From positions 1 to 64,000 of the forward strand of contig NZ_FNZV01000017.1 in assembly GCF_900109555.1 (NCBI RefSeq): DNA of 64,000 nucleotides, in the 5' to 3' direction. Every line of letters begins with the position of its first letter. Position 1 is the first letter of the stretch. The notes below the pieces were generated by a model. It did no database searches, was not told the DNA's origin, and saw only the letters and a program-made list of their open reading frames with translations. Positions 25,987-34,993 of the stretch are shown in pieces. Both the position numbers and the translations under genes were made by a program. Source of the stretch: Pacificibacter marinus (GTDB taxonomy: Bacteria; Pseudomonadota; Alphaproteobacteria; Rhodobacterales; Rhodobacteraceae).

Positions 25987-26844
25987 TCATCCATCCCAAA
26001 CTTCGTTGAGACGGCGATTCCGGTTTTCGACCTCTGCAATACGTGCACGCGCGGGCGCACCCGACCGTGCTGCAAGAGAGCCGATTAGAATTTCACACAG
26101 CACCAGCGTTGATGCGTAAGACGAAAAGAAGTGCTGACTTTGGGTGGGCACAATAAAGCTAGCAGAGGCATGCACCAACGCAGGACAGGCCCGCGTGTCG
26201 GTGATGACAATCACAAAAACGCCCGCCTTACGTGCCTCATCCGCTGCACGCACCGAGGATTGCACACACGGCGGCTTGGTCACCACGATCATGACGTCTT
26301 GTTCCGACAACCCCACAAGATTGCTGGCCATAGAGGCCCCCATGCGGCTTGCCATGGACCAGTTGTCAGCAATGAAACTGGCCATATAGGTTAGATATTC
26401 AGCAACCCCTGTCGAGCCAAGCTTGCCCGTCACCAACACACGCCGCGCTTTGTGCAAGCGTTCAACGCAGGTTTCCAAGGTGGCGCTGTCAATGGATGTG
26501 GCAAGGCCCTGCACATTGGCCGCACTGTCCACAACATGTTGAGAGAAAAAGTCTTTATCGCCTTCATCATGGCGCTGCTGTAACGCTTCGACCTTATGAG
26601 AAAAGGTATTGGTGCGATGTTCAATCGTGCCGCGTAAAACCTCGCGCAGGTCTTCATAGCTGCCATACCCTAAAGCGGTCGACATGCGTGAAAACGTTGC
26701 GGGGGACAGGCGGGCATCTTTGGACACGGTTCGCAAACTGCGGGTCGCCACATCCACAGGGTTCGCCACAACAAAATCGGCAGCGGATCTGAGCTTGGGG
26801 CTCAAAGACGCGTATTTACCAGACAATTGTTGTTCGAATGACAT
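25987..26844 (-). CDS. RpiR/MurR-family transcriptional regulator
   Basis: This is a 285-residue regulator. The N-terminal helix-turn-helix domain has the family pattern LSPKLRSAADFVVANP, RTVSKDARLSPATFSRMSTALGYGSYEDL. The C-terminal SIS sugar-isomerase-like domain has VLVTGKLGSTGVAEYLTY and DVMIVVTKPP. It is divergent from the aminotransferase-BKACE pair and upstream of the TAXI-TRAP genes, so it probably controls both in response to a pathway intermediate. The start at MSFEQQL is used; a Met 19 codons upstream is possible. Confidence 0.88.
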   Translation of the reverse strand: MSFEQQLSGKYASLSPKLRSAADFVVANPVDVATRSLRTVSKDARLSPATFSRMSTALGYGSYEDLREVLRGTIEHRTNTFSHKVEALQQRHDEGDKDFFSQHVVDSAANVQGLATSIDSATLETCVERLHKARRVLVTGKLGSTGVAEYLTYMASFIADNWSMASRMGASMASNLVGLSEQDVMIVVTKPPCVQSSVRAADEARKAGVFVIVITDTRACPALVHASASFIVPTQSQHFFSSYASTLVLCEILIGSLAARSGAPARARIAEVENRNRRLNEVWDG

Positions 26845-26964
26845 TTGCAAAATGCGCTCCCCCACAAACTTTGCACAACACGAGCGTTTCACTTGTTTCA
26901 TACCTTGTCAACAAAAGAATCGTATGTTTCAGTGCCGTGGTTCAACTGACCTTAAGGCAACAAG

Positions 26965-28284
26965 ATGTCCCACGTTTTTCCGCGTCATACCAAATCCGCG
27001 CTTCCCACAGTGTCCCATGGCAAAGGCGTATATCTTTACGATAAAGCCGGAAAACAATACTTTGATGGCTCAGGTGGGGCAGCCGTATCTTGCCTTGGGC
27101 ATGGCGACCCAGATGTAACGGCCGCGATCAAAGAGCAGCTCGATACAATCGCTTTTGCGCACACCAGTTTTTTCACCTCAGACCCCGCAGAACAGCTTGC
27201 CGACAAACTTATCGCCCACGCCCCCGAGGGGATTGAGCGGGTGTATTTTGTCTCTGGCGGGTCAGAAGCGATGGAAGCCGCACTTAAACTGGCGCGGCAG
27301 TACTTTGTGGAAATCGGCCAGCCGCAACGCCGCCATGTGATCGCACGACGTCAAAGTTACCACGGCAACACGCTGGGTGCGTTGGCAACAGGCGGCAACG
27401 CGTGGCGCCGCGCTCCGTTTGCGCCTATGCTGGTCGATACCACGCATATTGCCCCGTGTTTTGAATATCACGGACGCCACAATGACGAGACACCATTTGA
27501 CTATGGGCAACGTGTGGCCAATGAGCTTGAGACCGAAATTTTACGCCTTGGCGACGACAGTGTCATCGCCTTTGTCGCGGAACCCGTTGTTGGGGCCACC
27601 GCTGGCGCTGTGCCGCCTGTCGAAGGCTATTTCAAACGTGTCCGCGAGATTTGCGACCAATATGGTGTGCTGCTGATTTTGGACGAGGTGATGTGTGGCA
27701 TGGGCCGCACCGGGACGCTGTTTGCCAGCGAACAAGACAACGTGCGCCCCGATATTGTGGCGGTCGCCAAGGGACTGGGCGCAGGCTATCAGCCCATCGG
27801 TGCCATGCTGTGTTCGGCGCAAATCTATGCCGCCATTGAAAACGGTAGCGGATTTTTCCAACACGGCCACACCTATGTGGGTCACCCTGTCGCTTGTGCT
27901 GCCTCGCTCGCGGTGCTGACAAAACTCACAGACGGCGGACTGGCTGCGGGCGTTTCTACGCTTGGCGACAAACTGCAAACCGCGCTTGAGCAAGAATTCG
28001 GAAACCACCCGCATATTGGTGACATTCGAGGGCGCGGATTGTTTCGCGGGCTGGAAATCGTGCAAGACCGCGAGACGAAAAAGCCGTTTGACCCCGCACG
28101 CGCGCTGCACAAAGACCTTAAGAAAAAGACATTTGAGGCTGGCCTTGTGTGCTACCCCATGGGGGGCACAATCGATGGACAAAACGGCGATCACATTTTG
28201 CTGGCCCCGCCATTTATCATGACCGATGCCCATATTGATGAGATCACCAGCAAACTGCGCATCGCTTTGGATCAAGTGTTATGA
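26965..28284 (+). CDS. Class III PLP-dependent aminotransferase
   Basis: The 439-residue protein has class III features: FVSGGSEAMEAALKLARQY, SYHGNTLGALATGG, and LLILDEVMCGMGRTG with Asp240 for the PLP ring nitrogen. Lys269 in VAVAKGLGAGYQPIGAML is the Schiff-base residue. Such enzymes transaminate omega- or beta-amino acids with pyruvate or 2-oxoglutarate. The gene overlaps the BKACE gene by four bases, so its keto product is likely the BKACE substrate. The exact amine is unknown. Confidence 0.92.
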   Translation: MSHVFPRHTKSALPTVSHGKGVYLYDKAGKQYFDGSGGAAVSCLGHGDPDVTAAIKEQLDTIAFAHTSFFTSDPAEQLADKLIAHAPEGIERVYFVSGGSEAMEAALKLARQYFVEIGQPQRRHVIARRQSYHGNTLGALATGGNAWRRAPFAPMLVDTTHIAPCFEYHGRHNDETPFDYGQRVANELETEILRLGDDSVIAFVAEPVVGATAGAVPPVEGYFKRVREICDQYGVLLILDEVMCGMGRTGTLFASEQDNVRPDIVAVAKGLGAGYQPIGAMLCSAQIYAAIENGSGFFQHGHTYVGHPVACAASLAVLTKLTDGGLAAGVSTLGDKLQTALEQEFGNHPHIGDIRGRGLFRGLEIVQDRETKKPFDPARALHKDLKKKTFEAGLVCYPMGGTIDGQNGDHILLAPPFIMTDAHIDEITSKLRIALDQVL

Positions 28285-29072
28285 AACGCCAATCTCATAC
28301 GCTGCCCTGCGCGCTACCACGTGTGATGGTCGCGCCAAACGGGGCACGCAAAACCAAAGCCGACCACCCTGCTCTACCGCTGAGTTTGGACGAAATCCTG
28401 ACCACGGCATCCGCCTGTCACGCCGCAGGTGCCGACGGGTTGCATTTGCATGTGCGCGATGCGGCGGGCAAGCACAGCCTAGATGTCGGTCTGTACCGCG
28501 AGGCGCTACAAGCCCTCAACCACACAGTTCCAGACATGACGTTGCAAATCACGACCGAAGCTGTGGGGCTATACACCCCCGCGCAACAACGTGATGTGGT
28601 CGAGCAGCTCAAACCCGATGCTGTGTCGATTTCAGTGGCCGAACTTTGTGCCGAAGACGACATGGCGATCACAAGCGCGTTCTATGCCTTTTGCGCCGAT
28701 CAAAATATTGCGGTTCAGCACATCTTATATGGCGAAACTGATTTGCAGTTGATGAACAGTCTTTTTGCCCAAGGCACGCTTGACCCCGCGCATCTGCAAC
28801 TTTTGTTTGTGCTCGGGCGCTATACGACGGGGCAACAAAGCAGCGCACAAGATCTTAACCCCTTTGTGACTTGGAAAGACCAGTATTGCCCCGCAGCAGA
28901 TTGGGGTGTCTGTGCCTTTGGTCAAAACGAAACGCTATGCTTGCAAGCTGCCCATCAACTTGGGGGCAAAATACGTGTCGGGTTTGAAAACTCATTCCAA
29001 AATGCGGATGGATCAATCGCCAAAACCAACGCTGAACGTGTTGCAGAAGTGGTCAGTTTTCTTGACCTTTGA
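28281..29072 (+). CDS. BKACE family (DUF849) beta-keto acid cleavage enzyme
   Basis: This is a 263-residue TIM barrel of the beta-keto acid cleavage family. Family signatures seen are MVAPNGARKTKADHPALP near residue 16 and HLHVRD with His55 and His57 as zinc ligands. DAVSISVAELC and KIRVGFENS follow. Characterised members condense a beta-keto acid with acetyl-CoA to give acetoacetate and a CoA ester. It is translationally coupled to the aminotransferase. Which beta-keto acid is cleaved cannot be predicted; it is somewhat shorter than many members (270-310). Confidence 0.9.
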   Translation: MKRQSHTLPCALPRVMVAPNGARKTKADHPALPLSLDEILTTASACHAAGADGLHLHVRDAAGKHSLDVGLYREALQALNHTVPDMTLQITTEAVGLYTPAQQRDVVEQLKPDAVSISVAELCAEDDMAITSAFYAFCADQNIAVQHILYGETDLQLMNSLFAQGTLDPAHLQLLFVLGRYTTGQQSSAQDLNPFVTWKDQYCPAADWGVCAFGQNETLCLQAAHQLGGKIRVGFENSFQNADGSIAKTNAERVAEVVSFLDL

Positions 29073-29136
29073 ACGCCGCATATCCCGCACGGGGGCGCAT
29101 CTAAAAATCTGCGCTTTCCCGTACTGTAAGACATAG

Positions 29137-29166
29137 AAAAACCGCCACCAATTTGGGGCGGTTTTC
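29137..29166. terminator. Bidirectional intrinsic terminator
   Basis: The arms AAAACCGCC and GGCGGTTTT surround a 10-base loop, with T-runs on both strands. It stops the aminotransferase-BKACE transcript and the converging ygiB-like transcript. Confidence 0.9.
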
Positions 29167-29187
29167 ATTTAGGTTTATGTGGGGCGC

Positions 29188-29769
29188 TTAGCCGCCAAAC
29201 CCGCGTGTGCCACCCGTTTTACCAAAACCACCGCGTGATCCGACTGTGGCCTTGGTCATAGGCGCTTTTCCTGCTGTTGCAGCAGGTTTGGCGAATTGGT
29301 TGCTGCCGATGCTGGCTTTGCCTTTGTTGGCCGAATAGCTGGCGCTGCCCGCAGCATTGGTGAAACCACCGCCAGATTTGCGGTACAAAGGCTGCGATCC
29401 TGCCATGCCGCCGCGTCCACCAAGCATATTGCCAATGAGATATCCGGTCAGCAACGGCATAAAAATACCGCCAGACCCGCCGCTGGCCACCTGTGACGCT
29501 TCAGAGCCACAGGCCCCAGCACCATGTTGGCTTTCGCACACTTCAATGCTGTCGTAGCGCGGCGCGGCTTCGACGTGCAGCGCTTGGGCTTCGGCAAAGG
29601 CAATGTCGCATTGTTCAGTCGACGCAAGCCCGCCCGCGCCGACCTCGGCCTTGCAGGTTTCCACATCGGGATAGGCCTGCGCATCGATTTTTTCCTCTTG
29701 GCAGCCTGCCAGAGCAAAGGATGCGGCACCGAGAATGCTAAGAGCAACGGCTTTGGAACGTTTGGTCAT
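29188..29769 (-). CDS. DUF1190/UPF0441 family lipoprotein, YgiB-like
   Basis: The 193-residue protein begins with a lipoprotein signal: ASFALAGC is the lipobox, with Cys23 as the modified residue. The middle has the YgiB-type Cys/Asp/Ala-rich segment (PDVETCKAEVGAGG, EQCDIAFAEAQ, VCESQHGAGACGS) and GGIFMPLLTGYLIGNML. The C-terminal third is very rich in Gly, Ser, Ala and Lys and looks unstructured. It lies 18 bases after a YgiC-like ATP-grasp gene, the arrangement known from Enterobacteria. Function unknown; an envelope location is likely. Confidence 0.8.
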   Translation of the reverse strand: MTKRSKAVALSILGAASFALAGCQEEKIDAQAYPDVETCKAEVGAGGLASTEQCDIAFAEAQALHVEAAPRYDSIEVCESQHGAGACGSEASQVASGGSGGIFMPLLTGYLIGNMLGGRGGMAGSQPLYRKSGGGFTNAAGSASYSANKGKASIGSNQFAKPAATAGKAPMTKATVGSRGGFGKTGGTRGFGG

Positions 29770-29787
29770 AGAAGTAATCCTTTGATC

Positions 29788-31014
29788 TCAATCTCGAATA
29801 AAATGCGGTTTAAAGCGCGACATATCTTGAGTGATGCGTGACCGATCTTCGCGCACGCTCATGCCCACGCAATCGGTCCCCACCATCCAAGCGCCGATCA
29901 CGGGGCTAAACCCGTCAAAACGGGGCAAAGCATGATAGGCCTGAATGATATGCGGGTGGGCACTATAGTCATTGTTGGGCGCTACATCAGTGACTTGCCC
30001 CTGTTCGACGATGGACACTGACGCGCCTTCGCGTGAAAAAATGGGTTTGCGCACATGGCCCGCTTGCAACACATCTGCACAGGACTCAAACGCTTCGCGC
30101 GCGCTTGGCACAGCAATTCCAGCGCCGCGCAGCCCCTCGCGCACATCCGCTTCAAAGAACGCGGGTAACAGGTTTGGATGGCCCTCAAACATCTGCCACA
30201 ACACCGGCAAAAGACCCTTGTTGGACACAACAGATTTCCACGCAGGTTCGATCATCAAACAGTTGGCGGTCGCGATGTGTTGCGCATAGTCATCGCCCAG
30301 CATGTCTTCCCAAGGGTACAGCTTGAACAACGCGCCGATCACGCGGTCTTGGTCGTCCAAGAATTGCCCGTCTTTGCTAAGACCCAATTTTTCCAAATCA
30401 AAATAATGCGCCCCAAGCCCCGCTTCGCGCGCGGCCCAGCCCAGCATTTCAACCGTGGCGTAATCTTCGGGATTGCCGCCCGCAGCGGTGAAATGCACAT
30501 CCATGCCATTTTCAAACAAGGCGGCAAAGCGTGCGACCAAAGCCTCGTGGATGCCGTTGAATTGATCATCGCTTTTGTGCAAAACGCCCGCATCAATCTG
30601 GCCTTCAAGCCACGCCCATTGAAAGGACGCACTTTCGTACAATGAGGTCGGCGTGTCGGCGTTGTATTCCAACATCTTTGCAGGGCCCGTGCCATCATAG
30701 GCCAAATCAAATCGGCCATATAGTTCTGGGTCTTGGCGTGTCCAACTGTCTTTGACCAAATCAAAATGTGCCGCAGGAATGCCGAGTTTTCCTAGCAATT
30801 CTTCGCTTTGCACAATTTTAGCGGCTGCCGCGCGACACATGTCATGCAATTCGGTTGATGGATCTTCGATGTCATCTTCGATTTGGCGCAAGGTGAACTG
30901 ATAGGCCGAGGTTTCATCCCAATAGGGTTCGCCGTGCATATCTGCAAAGGTAAAGCCAAGCTCAGCGGCTTGATCACGCCAATTTGGGCGCTCAGGTAGG
31001 GTTATTTTTTGCAC
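29788..31014 (-). CDS. Glutathionylspermidine synthase-like ATP-grasp protein, YgiC-like
   Basis: This is a 408-residue protein of the glutathionylspermidine synthase C-terminal (ATP-grasp) family. Recognisable segments are RPNWRDQAAELGFTFADMHG, GRFDLAYDG, MLEYNADTPTSLYESASFQW, NCLMIEPAWKSVVSNKG and KPIFSREGASVSI. It lacks the amidase domain of bifunctional GspS, as do YgiC and YjfC. It should ligate an amine to a carboxylate using ATP, but the substrates of this branch are unknown. It is upstream of the ygiB-like gene. Confidence 0.85.
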   Translation of the reverse strand: MQKITLPERPNWRDQAAELGFTFADMHGEPYWDETSAYQFTLRQIEDDIEDPSTELHDMCRAAAAKIVQSEELLGKLGIPAAHFDLVKDSWTRQDPELYGRFDLAYDGTGPAKMLEYNADTPTSLYESASFQWAWLEGQIDAGVLHKSDDQFNGIHEALVARFAALFENGMDVHFTAAGGNPEDYATVEMLGWAAREAGLGAHYFDLEKLGLSKDGQFLDDQDRVIGALFKLYPWEDMLGDDYAQHIATANCLMIEPAWKSVVSNKGLLPVLWQMFEGHPNLLPAFFEADVREGLRGAGIAVPSAREAFESCADVLQAGHVRKPIFSREGASVSIVEQGQVTDVAPNNDYSAHPHIIQAYHALPRFDGFSPVIGAWMVGTDCVGMSVREDRSRITQDMSRFKPHFIRD

Positions 31015-31224
31015 GCAAGATGTCCTTAAAAGTCACCACACTGCCTACAAGGGTTCTGTGCAAAAGGCCAGATATAAGCCAAAGGGCTATTCTGGTGGCA
31101 TACCGCGCCCGCAGTGCGCCTGCGCCCCGTGACACTTAGGCGCTGACAGATATCAAAACCACCAATTGCCCCGCCTGACAATATGCCGGATACTACGCGA
31201 AAATACCAATGCAGGAGGCCCGAC

Positions 31225-32622
31225 ATGTCCTTTTCCAGACGACAGGCTTTGACGATGATTGGCGGGGCTATAGCGGCCCCCAGCGCCTTTGGTGTCACCC
31301 GTGCACTGGCCCAAAATCAAAACGCCACGCCGCTTTTGGTGCAGCCTGCCCGTGCTGAAATCATGCCCGGCTTTATCACAAAAGGCCTTGTGTCCACGCG
31401 CCCCGACGGCCCGCCGCCAGTACTGCGTATGCGCCAAGGTCACGCGTTCACGGCCCATGTCAAAAACGGCACCGAAGACTACACGGCCATGCATTGGCAC
31501 GGCTTGCGCATACCAAATGACATGGACGGCGTGCCCTATCTGACGCAATTTCCCATCGCGGGGGGCGAGACATTTGACTACCTCTACACCCCGCCCGATG
31601 CGGGCACCTATTGGTATCATCCGCACTGCATGACGATGGAACAAATGGCACGCGGTCTGACAGGTGTTCTGATCGTGGAAGAGCCTGAAAATCCCGGATT
31701 TGATGCCGATATAGCATTGAATTTCAAAGATTTTCGTCTTGGCCGCGACGGACAGTTCATCGACCTGTGGACCGCACGTGGCGCTGCGCGCACGGGCACC
31801 TTTGGCACTGTGATGACTGCCAACTGGACCGTTGATTTGGTCGAAGATGCCCCTGCTGGCGGCTTGGTGCGCTTGCGGGTTGCGGCCACTGACACAGCGC
31901 GGATGTATCGGTTGTTTTTGCCCAATGCCACAGGCCATGTGATCGCTTTGGACGGGCACCCGCTTGCCACGCCGATGGCGCTGCCAACACGCGAAGAAGA
32001 CGCGCTGCCCCTGGCTGCGGGGCAACGTGTTGATGTGGCTTTGCGCATGCCCGATGGCGAGGGTGAAATTGTCGAGGTGATGAGCGACGCCCCCGGTGGG
32101 CCGCGCCGTATGGCACGACTACGCGCCACGGGATCATCGCTGCACCGCAACCTTGCTGAGCTGGAGCCCTTGCCTGCGAATGCGATCTCAGAACCTGACA
32201 TGGCCAACGCGCGACTGGAAGAATTCGTGTTTGGCTGGTCCCCCCAAGGCGATGCGCCGAACAATGGTTTTTGTGGCACGCTGGGCTATACGTTTTGGTC
32301 GATCAACCGCAAACCTTGGCCGGGTGATGCGGCGACAGGCACGGGGCCGCTGGCCACATTCAAGCGTGGCGAAACCGCTGTTTTACGGTTGCGCAATGAA
32401 AGCCCGAATGCCCACCCGATCCATTTACATGGGCTGACATTTCGGGTGATTGCGTCAAACCAGCGGGCTGTGTCATCCAATTGGACTGACACGGCACTTT
32501 TGCAAAAAGGTGAGACTGTGGATGTTGCTTTTGTCGCTGACAACCCTGGCGACTGGGCGTTTCATTGTCATGTGATCGAACATCAAAAAACCGGACTGGC
32601 CGGATATATTCGCGTTTTATAG
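31225..32622 (+). CDS. Multicopper oxidase, Tat-exported
   Basis: This is a 465-residue periplasmic oxidase. SRRQALTMIGGAIAAPSAFG is a twin-arginine signal. The four copper motifs are HWHG (90-93), YHPH (131-134), HPIHLHG (397-403) and HCHVIEHQKTGL (447-458). Together they make one type 1 and one trinuclear centre, with Leu at the axial type 1 position. An AGGAGG site precedes the chosen ATG. It stands alone between ygiC and the formaldehyde genes. Copper, manganese or phenolic oxidation are all possible; no Met-rich insert typical of CueO is seen. Confidence 0.92.
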   Translation: MSFSRRQALTMIGGAIAAPSAFGVTRALAQNQNATPLLVQPARAEIMPGFITKGLVSTRPDGPPPVLRMRQGHAFTAHVKNGTEDYTAMHWHGLRIPNDMDGVPYLTQFPIAGGETFDYLYTPPDAGTYWYHPHCMTMEQMARGLTGVLIVEEPENPGFDADIALNFKDFRLGRDGQFIDLWTARGAARTGTFGTVMTANWTVDLVEDAPAGGLVRLRVAATDTARMYRLFLPNATGHVIALDGHPLATPMALPTREEDALPLAAGQRVDVALRMPDGEGEIVEVMSDAPGGPRRMARLRATGSSLHRNLAELEPLPANAISEPDMANARLEEFVFGWSPQGDAPNNGFCGTLGYTFWSINRKPWPGDAATGTGPLATFKRGETAVLRLRNESPNAHPIHLHGLTFRVIASNQRAVSSNWTDTALLQKGETVDVAFVADNPGDWAFHCHVIEHQKTGLAGYIRVL

Positions 32623-32649
32623 CATACAGATACGTGTAAAAATTAATGT

Positions 32650-32680
32650 AACAGGCACACCAAAAGCGTGCCTGTTTTAT
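32650..32680. terminator. Intrinsic terminator after the multicopper oxidase gene
   Basis: The arms AACAGGCAC and GTGCCTGTT are perfect, followed by TTATTG on the plus strand. It ends the oxidase transcript and probably also the converging S-formylglutathione hydrolase transcript. Confidence 0.88.
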
Positions 32681-32700
32681 TGTGTCAGACGACCCTTATG

Positions 32701-33531
32701 CTAAAGCGATAGGCGCTCGGCATGCCACGTCAGATGATCATCCATAAATGTTGAGATAAAGAAATACGAGTGGTCATACCCCTCTTGAAATCTCAACGTC
32801 AAAGCGATGTCTGTTCGCGCGCAAACGTTTTGCAACGCATGGGGATTACAGCCTTCAAAGAAATTATCCGCAGCACCTTGATCAACAAAGAGCGCAGGAA
32901 AACGCGCCCCATTTTCAATCAAACGCACGGCATCATATTCGGCCCATTTGGCGTCATCCGCACCCAAATATGCCATCAGCGCGCCTTTGGACCACTCAGC
33001 CGTTGAGGGATTGGTAATCGGCGCAAAGGCAGAGCAAGACTTAAACGTATCGGAGTTTTTCAGCGCGATGGTCAATGCGCCATGACCGCCCATGGAATGG
33101 CCAGTGATGCCTTGCCGCGTCATGTCAGCAGGGAAATTTTCAGCGATAAGCGTAGGCAATTCTTGAGTCACATAGGAATACATCTGAAAATTCTTGGACC
33201 ACGGAGATTGCGTGGCATCGACGTAAAACCCAGCCCCCTGACCCATTTGCCAGCTCTCGTCATTTGGCAAATCATCGCCGCGTGGCGAAGTGTCGGGGCA
33301 AACGATAATCAAGCCCAATTCGGCGGCTTTGCGGCGATATTCGCCTTTGTCCATGACGTTGGCATGAGAGCAAGTCAGCCCAGACAGATACCAAACAACG
33401 GGGCATTTGTCAGTGGCGGCTTGGGGCGGCACGAAGACCGCAAAGGTCATCTGAGTGCCCGTTGATGTGGACTGGTGCGTGTAAACGCCCTGCGTGCCGC
33501 CAAAAGAGAGGTTCGTTGAAACGGTTTCCAT
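32701..33531 (-). CDS. fghA: S-formylglutathione hydrolase
   Basis: The 276-residue alpha/beta hydrolase has the esterase-D pattern: PVVWYLSGLTCSHANVMDKGEYRR, then GHSMGGHGALTIALKN with the nucleophilic Ser, and a C-terminal EGYDHSYFFISTFMDDH carrying the catalytic His. It hydrolyses S-formylglutathione to formate and glutathione, the second step of glutathione-dependent formaldehyde oxidation. The first-step dehydrogenase is the next gene upstream on the same strand, and a terminator-like hairpin sits between them. Confidence 0.95.
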   Translation of the reverse strand: METVSTNLSFGGTQGVYTHQSTSTGTQMTFAVFVPPQAATDKCPVVWYLSGLTCSHANVMDKGEYRRKAAELGLIIVCPDTSPRGDDLPNDESWQMGQGAGFYVDATQSPWSKNFQMYSYVTQELPTLIAENFPADMTRQGITGHSMGGHGALTIALKNSDTFKSCSAFAPITNPSTAEWSKGALMAYLGADDAKWAEYDAVRLIENGARFPALFVDQGAADNFFEGCNPHALQNVCARTDIALTLRFQEGYDHSYFFISTFMDDHLTWHAERLSL

Positions 33532-33551
33532 GATCGGGCCCTTTTAAATAG

Positions 33552-33587
33552 AAAAACCCCGCGCAATCAGAACACTACGCGAGGTTG
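33552..33587 (-). terminator. Hairpin with T-run after the formaldehyde dehydrogenase gene
   Basis: On the minus strand AACCTCGCG pairs with CGCGGGGTT (one G-T pair) and TTTCTATTT follows. It lies between the dehydrogenase stop and the hydrolase start, so it may only partly stop transcription of the pair. Confidence 0.7.
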
Positions 33588-33595
33588 TTAAGAGT

Positions 33596-34720
33596 TTAGA
33601 AGATGACGACAGAGCGAATAGATTCGCCTTTGTGCATTAAATCAAAGCCTTTGTTGATGTCTTCCAAACCCATTGTGTGGGTGATCATTGGATCGATCTG
33701 GATTTTGCCATCCAAGTACCAATCAACGATTTTTGGCACATCCGTGCGCCCGCGAGCGCCGCCGAAAGCGGTGCCTTTCCACGTGCGACCTGTGACCAAT
33801 TGGAAGGGGCGCGTGGCAATCTCTTGGCCCGCGCCAGCCACACCGATGATAACGCTTTCGCCCCAACCGCGGTGCGATGCTTCTAACGCTTGGCGCATCA
33901 CGTTGACGTTGCCGGTGCAATCGAATGTGTAATCCGCGCCGCCGATCAAATCATCGCCGCGCTTGGTCATGTTGACGATTTGCTCGACCACATCGCCGCC
34001 TTTGGATGGGTTGATAAAGTGTGTCATGCCGAATTTGCGGCCCCACTCTTCTTTGTCGTCGTTCAGATCGACACCGATGATCATGTCAGCGCCCGCCATT
34101 TTCAGGCCTTGGATCACGTTCAAACCGATACCGCCAAGACCAAACACAGCCGCTGTCGCGCCGAATTCAACTTTGGCCGTGTTCATCACCGCGCCAACGC
34201 CAGTGGTCACGCCGCACCCAATGTAGCACGCTTTGTCGAACGCTGCTTTTTCCGAGATTTTCGCGACCGCGATTTCGGGCATCACAGTGTAGTTTGAGAA
34301 CGTGGAACAGCCCATGTAGTGATAGATGGTTTCGCCTTTGTAGGAAAAGCGCGAGGTGCCGTCGGGCATCACGCCTTTGCCTTGGGTGGCGCGGATCGCT
34401 GTACATAGGTTGGTTTTTTGCGATTTGCAGGATGCACATTCGCGGCACTCAGGGGTGTAGAGCGGGATCACGTGATCTCCAACTTTCACGGATGTCACAC
34501 CCGGTCCGCACTCAACTACAACGCCTGCGCCCTCGTGGCCCAAGATGGCGGGAAAGATGCCTTCTGGGTCTGCACCTGAGCGGGTGAATTCGTCTGTGTG
34601 GCAAATGCCTGTTGCTTTAATTTCGATCAGAACCTCGCCCCACTTTGGGCCTTCTAGATCGACGTCAACGATTTCCAGTGGTTTTCCGGCTTCGAATGCG
34701 ACTGCTGCGCGTGTTTTCAT
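33596..34720 (-). CDS. frmA: S-(hydroxymethyl)glutathione dehydrogenase / class III alcohol dehydrogenase
   Basis: This is a 374-residue zinc alcohol dehydrogenase. [32 protein letters not shown] and the structural-zinc cysteines in [16 protein letters not shown] are all present. The NAD site is [21 protein letters not shown]. It oxidises S-hydroxymethylglutathione, formed from formaldehyde, to S-formylglutathione for the hydrolase downstream. The start MKTRAAVAF is the family's usual N-terminus; a Met nine codons upstream is less likely. The presence of both enzymes suggests turnover of methylated or C1 compounds. Confidence 0.96.
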   Translation of the reverse strand: MKTRAAVAFEAGKPLEIVDVDLEGPKWGEVLIEIKATGICHTDEFTRSGADPEGIFPAILGHEGAGVVVECGPGVTSVKVGDHVIPLYTPECRECASCKSQKTNLCTAIRATQGKGVMPDGTSRFSYKGETIYHYMGCSTFSNYTVMPEIAVAKISEKAAFDKACYIGCGVTTGVGAVMNTAKVEFGATAAVFGLGGIGLNVIQGLKMAGADMIIGVDLNDDKEEWGRKFGMTHFINPSKGGDVVEQIVNMTKRGDDLIGGADYTFDCTGNVNVMRQALEASHRGWGESVIIGVAGAGQEIATRPFQLVTGRTWKGTAFGGARGRTDVPKIVDWYLDGKIQIDPMITHTMGLEDINKGFDLMHKGESIRSVVIF

Positions 34721-34874
34721 GGTCGTCTCCCAGAGGTAAAGGCGCAAAACTGCGCTGTTGTGATCAGCTTACCTGTGGTTGTGCGCCGCGCAAAGGGCTG
34801 CGGGGCGGAAAAATGGCGTTTTTGCTGTTCACGCATGCGGCACGTAGCTTTGCATATTTGCAGAACTAAAAACG

Positions 34875-34886
34875 TAACGCGCGTTA
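34875..34886. promoter_or_regulatory. 12-bp perfect palindrome upstream of the formaldehyde dehydrogenase gene
   Basis: TAACGCGCGTTA lies about 155 bases upstream of the dehydrogenase start, in a 200-base region that otherwise holds no gene. It could be an operator for formaldehyde-responsive control. No regulator gene is adjacent. Confidence 0.35.
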
Positions 34887-34913
34887 TTTTGCACACACCT
34901 ATCGAGACACGAC

Positions 34914-34950
34914 ATAATAAAACCCCCGCACCTCAGAAGGCAACGGGGGT
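34914..34950 (-). terminator. Intrinsic terminator after the DUF1127 gene
   Basis: On the minus strand ACCCCCG and CGGGGGT form a stem with a 15-base loop, followed by TTTATTATG. It is 44 bases after the DUF1127 stop. Confidence 0.85.
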
Positions 34951-34993
34951 GAATATTAAGTCGTAAAGTTGGCCATGACAGCCTTGCCGCAAA

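Noticed and set aside
31153-32279. Long minus-strand frames opposite the multicopper oxidase gene
   Set aside because: They are antisense shadows in GC-rich coding DNA; the plus-strand frame has a Tat signal, a ribosome site and all copper motifs.
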